Source of the DNA: a virus
Reading direction: 5' to 3' (one strand)
Length of the DNA: 22,691 nucleotides
IMG/VR virus record: IMGVR_UViG_3300008267_000948
Coordinates: 1 to 22,691 of that record
Below, in pieces: positions 17,091-22,691 of this stretch (its first letter is position 1; each line of letters begins with the position of its first letter). The translations under genes and the position numbers were made by a program. Under the pieces are notes generated by a model, which did no database searches, was not told the origin of the DNA, and worked only from the letters and a program-made list of their open reading frames with translations.

Positions 17091-18294
17091 CTGGATCTGG
17101 GAGTTCGCCAGTCACTCCAGGATATGGATCGGTGTAGCTGGATTCTAAATTTGTTGTAACGCCAGTTTGCAAACTAACCGAAACATCTAAACTGATTGAG
17201 GTTGGAACTCCGACTAGTTTTAAAAATTTACAAAAATCAAACGTAAACCACTGGAACAATGCTCCCAAGCCGATTAGTTTAAAAAATTTGTTGATTTTAG
17301 CCATATACTTCTTAAGAAGATACATTGGCCACTGCTCTGCAAAGTTCTGTAGAGCCTCGACATATCGATGTATCTTCTCTTCAAGGCTAATGACAAAGTC
17401 CTTTATCTCTCCACCGATTATCGAGGCAAGACTAAATCCGAATACAGATATACTCTCTATTGCAGATATAATCTGCTTTCGAATTTCATTTTTCAGTTTG
17501 GCTGGAGCATTCTTCAAACTCTCCACCAAAGAGGCGATTTTTGCTTCTATAATTGCTCCAATATCTAGTGTGAGGAGAGCAGGAAGGCTAGGAAGCCCAA
17601 GAGTGTCCCATATGGTTTTGAACTTACTGATTAATCCACCGATCGCTCCATGTATTAAAGCCATTGCTCCATTTTGGAGTTTCGCCATAATATAAGAAAA
17701 GATAATCTCTGCTCTGATCGCGATAGAGTTTACTCCATATCGAACACCATCATAGAATTGATAAACTTCAGGAAGTATTCCGAAAAGAGAATCAACCTGT
17801 TCTGCAATCTGAGCCTTCAGTGAAGCCCGATAGGATGGGCTTGCGAATAACTGGACAATGTCAATCGAGATTCCCAAGACAGGAATAGAGAATGATACTG
17901 GAAGAACCGAATTGATGATTTCAAGAAGTTTAGCCTGAACATAAAGATGAAACTCTTGACACAACGCAGTTATTCTTCTCTCCCACTCTTTATCAGGAAT
18001 GCTCACACCCTTATAGACGGGTTTAGATAGAGAAATGGGAAAATTGCCAAGAACCTTTTCTAAAGACGCAATCACAGACTTGACGCTTTCGATTGCGCTT
18101 TCTATGGGAGCAATTCTTTTCAATAGTTCTTGTCTAACCTCGTCTCTAATTTCTTCTGCAAGCTGCCGTTTAATTCTTTCTACTTCTACAGTTAACTGTG
18201 ATGGTAAATTAGCAATTTGAACAAACAGACTTGTGAGAGCTGCTTTGGTTGGCAGCAAAGTTCCATCACATGGCACAGATATAGCAATAGACAT
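17086..18294 (-). CDS. Unrecognised helical virion-region protein
   Basis: 402 residues, family not recognised. It is dominated by long amphipathic helices: residues 30-85 are charged and coiled-coil-like (VERIKRQLAEEIRDEVRQEL), and 195-340 contain several hydrophobic helices. Hydrophobic stretches lie near 125-150 and 280-296, but none is a clear uninterrupted membrane span. The end is Pro/Gly/Asp-rich (YTDPYPGVTGELPDPA), as in many virion proteins. Composition differs sharply from its neighbours: Asn is rare (about ten in all) and Ile, Leu, Lys and Glu are abundant. It starts with a TGATG overlap on gp5 and ends just before gp25, so a role with the hub is likely: an internal hub component, a tape-measure-related protein or an assembly factor in the position of T4 gp26, gp28 or gp51. 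No sequence match to any of these can be claimed. Confidence 0.85.
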   Translation of the reverse strand: MSIAISVPCDGTLLPTKAALTSLFVQIANLPSQLTVEVERIKRQLAEEIRDEVRQELLKRIAPIESAIESVKSVIASLEKVLGNFPISLSKPVYKGVSIPDKEWERRITALCQEFHLYVQAKLLEIINSVLPVSFSIPVLGISIDIVQLFASPSYRASLKAQIAEQVDSLFGILPEVYQFYDGVRYGVNSIAIRAEIIFSYIMAKLQNGAMALIHGAIGGLISKFKTIWDTLGLPSLPALLTLDIGAIIEAKIASLVESLKNAPAKLKNEIRKQIISAIESISVFGFSLASIIGGEIKDFVISLEEKIHRYVEALQNFAEQWPMYLLKKYMAKINKFFKLIGLGALFQWFTFDFCKFLKLVGVPTSISLDVSVSLQTGVTTNLESSYTDPYPGVTGELPDPA

Positions 18295-19904
18295 CAGGCA
18301 GATCCACTAGAATTGCTTGAAGTTCTTTGAGCAGTGATTTGAACTTCTTCTAAAGTTTCTGTTTTAGGGAATATTCTTTTACCGATAGTTGTTGTAATAG
18401 CTGCAGCTGATTTTAAAGTTTTATCGATATCAGCCTGCAATTGAGAATCGACATTGAAATCGATATTCTTCGCAGCTGCTTTTATAGCAACATCATCGAT
18501 CTTGGCATAAAGTGTATTCTTCAGATTATCTTTAAATCCTAGAATCTCACCTTTCTTCTCATTAATGCTTGCTTCGAAATTTGCGACCTTTTGCGTCAAT
18601 TCTCCCAGAGGAGACTTGCCAATCAAATCTTGACCGAGGCTATTTGCAGCATCATTAAGTTTATTGAATACATTGCTGACTGTAGATGTGATACCCTCAA
18701 GAGCCTTACCAATTGATAAGCCTTCTGTAGGAATTTTCTGCGCAGTAATCGTGACTTCTTCCAAACTAGGTACAGAATTTGATGATGCCAATTCTGCATT
18801 TGTATTTGCGGCAATCGCTGCATCTTCAGCTGATGCTGCAGATCCACCACCTGTGAGTCCAGCACCAGAAGCAGACGTTGCAGATCCAGATTGCATATTA
18901 ATTTGTGCTGCTGGAATATCAACAACATCACCCTGCAGCGCTGCTGTCTCACCCTTGAGACTGAGTTTCTTATTCGCAGTTAGATTTGCAACACCGAGAG
19001 CATTAATGTTCATATCTGAGGTTGATTCAGTAAAGTTCTTTTTGCTCTTAATTCGAACATCACCAGTTACTGAAAGATTATAGTTTCCAGCGACTTCGAT
19101 ATTCATGTTTCCACCGACTTTTAAATTACAATCTCCACCTACTGTCACAGAACACTTGCCATCGATATAAACATAATCCGAACCCATCACTACAGTGTAG
19201 TGATCTTTCTGTATTCGCTCAACTCTGTTTCCGTTTGTGTCTACTTCAATATAAGAACCATTTCTATGAGCCCAGTGTATACGCTCTTTTCCTGGAGTAT
19301 CATCAAATTCTAATGCGTGACCTGATTCTGTTTCGAGCGCATTATTATATGGATACTTCGGTGCATATGCAGGATTTGGTTCGCTCCAAGATACGCCACC
19401 AGCAGATTGAATATTCTTTTTCTGGTTTTTCTTTCTTGTTGCGATCACAGTACCATCTGACTTACCACGAGCCAATCGATTTACGGTTGGCTCTTTTATG
19501 TACTTGTTTTTTGGATATTGTTCTGCTGAATCGTCTGGCTTTTTAGGGCGAACGCTGAGTGTTGTTCCAGGATCGCTAAATCCTTTTTGATAGTTTGGTT
19601 TCTTGTCTGGCTTTCCTGGCAAAACCCCCATAATTGCTGGGTTCTGCGCACTATCACCGTCAATAAAAAACCCAAAAACCATATCACCTTCTTTTGGCGT
19701 ATAACTATTTGGATTGTTTACTGGAATTACAGGATGTGCCCAAGGAAGCGTATCAGTTGGGATTTTGATTTTATCTTCCGTGTGCCAACCAAAGCAACGC
19801 ACGCGGACACGACCAAGCTGCTCTGGATCATTGCGATCTTCTACGATCCCAATCCACCAGATAAATCCCTCAAGTCCGATAAAATTTTTCTTTGCTCCTG
19901 GCAT
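18294..19904 (-). CDS. 5: Baseplate hub spike protein, gp5-like, no lysozyme domain
   Basis: 536 residues. The N-terminal OB-fold domain (about residues 10-100) contains WWIGIVEDRNDPEQLGRVRV, PWAHPVIPV and GDMVFGFFIDGD, typical of gp5 and VgrG-type spikes. A Lys/Pro-rich linker (about 100-170) follows, then the pre-helix segment SGHALEFDDTPGKERIHWAH (about 194-213). Next come short beta repeats, many ending in Gly (VTVGGDCNLKVGGNMNIEVA, about 250-290), that build the triple-stranded beta-helix needle. T4 gp5 carries a lysozyme domain between OB fold and needle; here the space is only about 90 residues and shows no lysozyme motif. After the needle is a roughly 190-residue extension: an Ala/Ser/Gly-rich stretch, then a helical part bracketed by LEEVTITAQK (residue 381) and LEEVQITAQR (518). 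Residue numbers here count from a GTG one codon upstream. The ATG was preferred because GAAGGG lies 6 bases before it. Confidence 0.88.
   Translation of the reverse strand: MPGAKKNFIGLEGFIWWIGIVEDRNDPEQLGRVRVRCFGWHTEDKIKIPTDTLPWAHPVIPVNNPNSYTPKEGDMVFGFFIDGDSAQNPAIMGVLPGKPDKKPNYQKGFSDPGTTLSVRPKKPDDSAEQYPKNKYIKEPTVNRLARGKSDGTVIATRKKNQKKNIQSAGGVSWSEPNPAYAPKYPYNNALETESGHALEFDDTPGKERIHWAHRNGSYIEVDTNGNRVERIQKDHYTVVMGSDYVYIDGKCSVTVGGDCNLKVGGNMNIEVAGNYNLSVTGDVRIKSKKNFTESTSDMNINALGVANLTANKKLSLKGETAALQGDVVDIPAAQINMQSGSATSASGAGLTGGGSAASAEDAAIAANTNAELASSNSVPSLEEVTITAQKIPTEGLSIGKALEGITSTVSNVFNKLNDAANSLGQDLIGKSPLGELTQKVANFEASINEKKGEILGFKDNLKNTLYAKIDDVAIKAAAKNIDFNVDSQLQADIDKTLKSAAAITTTIGKRIFPKTETLEEVQITAQRTSSNSSGSA
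18309..18767 (-). repeat. Two LEEV-x-ITAQ motifs bracketing the gp5 C-terminal region
   Basis: Within the gp5 gene, the peptide SLEEVTITAQKIPTEG (18720-18767) and the peptide TLEEVQITAQRTSSNSSG (about 18309-18356) flank a helical region of about 120 residues. The second copy is close to the protein C-terminus. The shared core is LEEV, any residue, ITAQ, then Lys or Arg. It resembles the TonB-box consensus of many proteobacterial outer-membrane receptors (LEEVVVTAQ type). The duplication is seen directly; the functional reading is inference. Confidence 0.7.
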
Positions 19905-21217
19905 CACTTACCCTTCTTTGATAATCTATTCAAGCCTTCTTTTGCGCCTGGAACTTCTTCAGCATAAGAATCAGATACTAATTCTGCAATTGATTCAAAC
20001 ATATCTTCTGTAAATTTATGATTCACAGAAGTGACTAGATATTTACCAGTTCTCTTTTTATCTAATTTTTTACTTGATTGATTTGCGGACTCGAACATTG
20101 GAAATTCGTAATTCACAACGTCACCAGCCTTGAGTTCAATATCTCCAGGAATTATAACTTTGATTTTGAAATGATTGAGCATAACCATATGCATTGCTCT
20201 TGGCAACAACCAATACTTTACGTCGTTACTCTTTTCTGACACTGTGTCATTGATTGAAAGATATGTTCTAAAAAATGATTCTTTAGAATCAAAAAGCGTT
20301 TGATCTTTAGCATTCTTGAATGTGTTCACAGGTTTGAATTTGTTTATCAAATTACCTTGGGATTCTGCAATGTTTAGATTGTAATCTGCAAAATCATAAC
20401 TCTGATTGAATAGATCAACCAACATAAGTCTTGAAGAAAATGCTCCATTAGAGATCGATGTGAGCATATCAAAATCATTTAGAATATCTAGATTATCGAT
20501 AGAGTCTTTATTATTAGCAGGATCTCTCTCTGAATTCTTGATTTCATATCTCAATGTCTTATACGGTTTTTGTTTGATAAGAGTTTGAAGAGAAGTCAAA
20601 TTGAAACCATTCTTATTTTCGAAAAAGAAATAACAGAACTTCTTTTGATCATATCCTCTTGCTGTCGCCCATTGAATGGCTTCAAGTGGACGATAATTTG
20701 GAATAATAAAATCGAAATTTCCAGAAGTATCTTCCAGCGATGCAATTCTAGTCGCATCAACCTTGAGTTCTTGAGTTAGGATGTCAGAAACAACATTCTT
20801 GATTTTTGTTGATTTATACGCCTTACTTACAAGCAATTGCTGAGACGTGATCATCTCATCTGAGCAAAAATGCAATTTATATGTTTGTCCAGAATCTGTG
20901 CTGGGAGAACGAGATGATGTTTTGAAAATTCTAAATGTTCTTTCGAACGGTCTAGACAATCCTGGCTTATCAACGCTGACTCTCAGATACTCGTTACCAA
21001 CAAGATAAAAGTTGCTGAATACATCGTTACCATCATTGATCAAAATCTCTCCATACATAACACTTGCATATATGTCTTGAAAAATTTGCATTTCAACATA
21101 TATCTGTCTCAGATCAAGGCTTTGTCCACCTGAGTTGATAAGTTCCAAGGAATTGAATTTGAAATCCTTAGAACCAAATACTCCATCTGATGAATTGTTC
21201 AGATATTCTTCAGCCAT
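19904..21217 (-). CDS. 27: Baseplate hub protein, gp27-like
   Basis: 437 residues; T4 gp27 has 391. T4 gp27 is a trimeric ring joining the tail tube to the gp5 spike and shares its fold with phage late control protein D. The supporting segment is around residues 165-215: FDFIIPNYRPLEAIQWATAR followed by CYFFFENKNGFNLTSL. It has the shape of the gp27/gpD signature, in which a beta strand and Pro precede a helix with Trp and then an aromatic strand with Gly-Phe. The position directly before the gp5 spike gene, its structural partner in T4, supports the call. The last residues are basic (a Lys-rich tail). The ATG lies inside the last codons of gp53 (8-base overlap); the stop TGA shares one base with the gp5 ATG. 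Overall similarity to T4 gp27 is low, so the identity comes from motif and context. Confidence 0.7.
   Translation of the reverse strand: MAEEYLNNSSDGVFGSKDFKFNSLELINSGGQSLDLRQIYVEMQIFQDIYASVMYGEILINDGNDVFSNFYLVGNEYLRVSVDKPGLSRPFERTFRIFKTSSRSPSTDSGQTYKLHFCSDEMITSQQLLVSKAYKSTKIKNVVSDILTQELKVDATRIASLEDTSGNFDFIIPNYRPLEAIQWATARGYDQKKFCYFFFENKNGFNLTSLQTLIKQKPYKTLRYEIKNSERDPANNKDSIDNLDILNDFDMLTSISNGAFSSRLMLVDLFNQSYDFADYNLNIAESQGNLINKFKPVNTFKNAKDQTLFDSKESFFRTYLSINDTVSEKSNDVKYWLLPRAMHMVMLNHFKIKVIIPGDIELKAGDVVNYEFPMFESANQSSKKLDKKRTGKYLVTSVNHKFTEDMFESIAELVSDSYAEEVPGAKEGLNRLSKKGK
19911..19916 (-). promoter_or_regulatory. Ribosome binding site deciding the gp5 start
   Basis: Read on the minus strand, GAAGGG is followed by TAAGTGATG. 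The ATG at 19904 is 6 bases away and shares one base with the TGA of the upstream gene (TGATG). The GTG at 19907 would be only 3 bases away. The ATG is therefore the better start. Confidence 0.6.
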
Positions 21218-21890
21218 TTGTCATCAATTGCCTAAATTCATTCTCAACTCTATCAAGATAGATTGGATCAAGGAGTCTAATTTTTCTTCTCTTTTCGTTT
21301 TCTTCTTGTTCATAAGTATAGATAGAAACTGCTTTATTCTTTTTCAAAATTGTTACAGTATATGTCGGATATGTGGCTGTCTCACTAGAAATGATCAAAG
21401 AAGAATCTGCTTCCGTTGGAAGAGAGACAGTTTGATTAGCGATCGCATTTGTTGTATAATTTACAGAGTATTCACTGATTCTAGAAGATTCGATTGTCTC
21501 ATTTAGAATAACACCAGCATACGCGGAAGTAGTTTTGATTTCTCTTTCATAATGATGAACAGTTGTTTGTGTTTCTTGTAGAGTCATAGAATACTTATTT
21601 TGAATATACTTATCTAACACTGCTACGCGCAATGGCCAATCATAGTGTGGATTTATTATGTTATTGAACAATAGAATAATCCAACTTCTATATGGATCGC
21701 CATATGCTTTGTGCGCTAAAGTGTCAGGTGTATCTTCATCAACAATTAGATACTCATAAGAGAGTTCTACATTATTCGCAACTTCTTTGAGGAAGTTATT
21801 TCTTGCAAAAATGTTTGTTACTACATTGACATTGATTGTGTTTTTGTCAAAGGTATATAATGTTTTTGGGAATGACTCGAAATACTTCAT
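21210..21890 (-). CDS. 53: Baseplate wedge subunit gp53
   Basis: 226 residues, slightly longer than T4 gp53 (196). In T4, gp53 is a LysM-like protein that clamps neighbouring wedges together around the hub. The N-terminus MKYFESFPKTLYTF, the segment SYEYLIVDEDTPDTLAHKAYG, then YRSWIILLFNNIINPHYDWPL is the typical gp53 core (roughly residues 1-90). The C-terminal IRLLDPIYLDRVENEFRQLM is the usual end helix. Residues about 120-195 are a less conserved, Ser/Thr-rich insertion. The ATG is chosen because it overlaps the gp48 stop by one base (TAATG) and has GAAGG about 7 bases upstream. Its last eight bases overlap the next gene. Confidence 0.88.
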   Translation of the reverse strand: MKYFESFPKTLYTFDKNTINVNVVTNIFARNNFLKEVANNVELSYEYLIVDEDTPDTLAHKAYGDPYRSWIILLFNNIINPHYDWPLRVAVLDKYIQNKYSMTLQETQTTVHHYEREIKTTSAYAGVILNETIESSRISEYSVNYTTNAIANQTVSLPTEADSSLIISSETATYPTYTVTILKKNKAVSIYTYEQEENEKRRKIRLLDPIYLDRVENEFRQLMTNG

Positions 21891-22691
21891 TAGTAACCTT
21901 CGTCGATAAGTTTCTTGTGCATAATTTCGACTTCTTTGAATCGAAGCTGCATGCTAATTTCCACTGGCATACCATCTTTGAATGCAGTCCATTGGCCAGC
22001 ACTTCCATAGTTTACGTCGATACCTTGCAATACGCAAGTTGATAATCTAGGCAAATTTGTGTTTCTATATGGACCTACCATAAATTCAATATCAAATTCT
22101 GATGGTGGGATAAAGTATCTTCCACGACCATTAGATGGGATTTCTGGAGCAGCGAAGAATCTAAATTTCTTTATAATCTCTCGAATAGCCTCTGCTTCTT
22201 TTGCGTTTCTTGGAGCAAACTTGAAATCAAACAAAAATTCTCTATTTTGAATATTCTTGAACAATAATTCAACCTGAGGATTCAATGCCAACCCAGCAGA
22301 GAATAATAAAACATCCGTTATGCCTGCACCAAAATTCCCAGTTTTCTCAGCAATTAAACCTGCAGCCTCAGCACCAGTTCCAGTTCCTCGTGTCGCGCCC
22401 AATCCTGCCATAACTGAACTTTCAGTTCCACCTAAAATATCACTGCCAACTTGAGCTCCCAAACCAGCCTTACCTAATGCCTGCGTCAAACTCACTTGAT
22501 CGTAATCATTCACCAATTGTTGAGTTACTGTATCTGGCATATAAAGAGAGATGGTCGCTGCAGCGCGACGAGTTTTACGAGTTAGGTCGATCCCAGAAAC
22601 AATAAAAGCGGAAGCCGCAATACCAATACCAGAAGAAATTGTACTACCTGCAAGTTCACCTGCAAATCTTCCCAAGTCTTTAGGAGAACCA
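21890..22691 (-). CDS. 48: Baseplate tail tube cap protein, gp48-like (5' partial)
   Basis: Likely equivalent of T4 gp48, which sits on the baseplate hub and starts polymerisation of the tail tube. The reading frame stays open to the window edge; a TTG at 22675 is an ordinary in-frame Leu codon, so about 267 C-terminal residues are seen and the true start lies outside (T4 gp48 is about 364 residues). Recognition rests on the C-terminal third: NREFLFDFKFAPRNAKEAEA, then an FRFFAAPEI segment, then PRLSTCVLQGIDVNYGSAG and PVEISMQLRFKEVEIMHKK. These parallel the T4 gp48 order of NRTKVFTWDLTPRS, a Phe/Tyr-rich helix, FGPCQIQSIRF and FTLEITMREI. The middle is Gly/Ala-rich and hydrophobic. gp54 was considered but its C-terminus fits less well. 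The stop shares one base with the gp53 start (TAATG). Confidence 0.78.
   Translation of the reverse strand, partial: GSPKDLGRFAGELAGSTISSGIGIAASAFIVSGIDLTRKTRRAAATISLYMPDTVTQQLVNDYDQVSLTQALGKAGLGAQVGSDILGGTESSVMAGLGATRGTGTGAEAAGLIAEKTGNFGAGITDVLLFSAGLALNPQVELLFKNIQNREFLFDFKFAPRNAKEAEAIREIIKKFRFFAAPEIPSNGRGRYFIPPSEFDIEFMVGPYRNTNLPRLSTCVLQGIDVNYGSAGQWTAFKDGMPVEISMQLRFKEVEIMHKKLIDEGY

Noticed and set aside
17288-17695. Plus-strand open frame of 135 codons
   Set aside because: Antisense to the well-formed 402-residue helical gene; its product looks like translated complement of Leu/Ile/Lys-rich coding DNA.
18664-19083. Plus-strand open frame of 139 codons
   Set aside because: Antisense to the Ala/Ser-rich part of the gp5 gene; Ala-rich on both strands because of GCA/TGC codons. 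No independent support.
22673-22675. TTG as start of the gp48-like gene
   Set aside because: The frame continues open upstream to the window edge, and the visible part is shorter than gp48, so the TTG is taken as an internal Leu codon.
1-22691. tRNA genes, CRISPR arrays, insertion sequences, introns, intrinsic terminators
   Set aside because: Nothing of this kind was seen; coding is continuous on one strand and the gaps are too short to hold such elements.

Overview
The window is a gap-free, single-strand block of phage structural genes from a T4-like, contractile-tailed bacteriophage. All thirteen protein genes lie on the minus strand, so the operon reads from the high coordinates to the low ones. 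The DNA is AT-rich and the encoded proteins are rich in Asn, Ser and Thr. Fold families and gene order resemble the baseplate clusters of marine T4-like phages (cyanophage and pelagiphage types) rather than T4 itself. The sequence does not identify the host. A Gram-negative host is likely on general grounds and fits a motif in the spike protein. No tRNA, CRISPR array, insertion sequence, intron or integration gene was seen.

Layout in transcription order: (1) hub and tube-cap genes, 22691-18294: gp48-like tail tube cap (5' end beyond the window edge), gp53 wedge protein, gp27-like hub protein, gp5-like spike without a lysozyme domain. (2) An unrecognised, strongly helical 402-residue protein, 18294-17086. 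(3) Wedge core, 17053-8862: gp25, gp6, a very long gp7-type protein and an enlarged gp8. (4) Peripheral baseplate or fibre-attachment genes, 8851-1190: a 1407-residue DUF4815-type protein, a 1060-residue structural protein and a 75-residue coiled-coil protein. (5) The first 396 codons of a tail-fibre-like protein, 1188-1, which runs off the window.

Genes are packed with stop/start overlaps (TAATG, TGATG, an 8-base overlap), direct abutment or gaps of at most a few tens of bases, which suggests translational coupling. There is no non-coding stretch longer than about 40 bases. The one convincing promoter is a T4-late-type CATAAATA about 30 bases before gp25. It would start a transcript for the wedge genes and everything downstream.

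The products should work as one machine. gp5 and the gp27-like protein form the central puncturing hub, and gp48 caps it to start tube growth. gp25, gp6, gp53, gp7 and gp8 build the six wedges around it. The large downstream proteins probably occupy the periphery where T4 has gp9 to gp12, and carry the fibres. The most interesting points are: two TonB-box-like motifs in the spike C-terminus; two recurring beta modules spread over gp6, gp7, gp8 and the two large peripheral proteins; a gp7 whose conserved domain is split by about 750 residues of inserted beta material; and an apparent -1 frame extension of the gp6 C-terminus.
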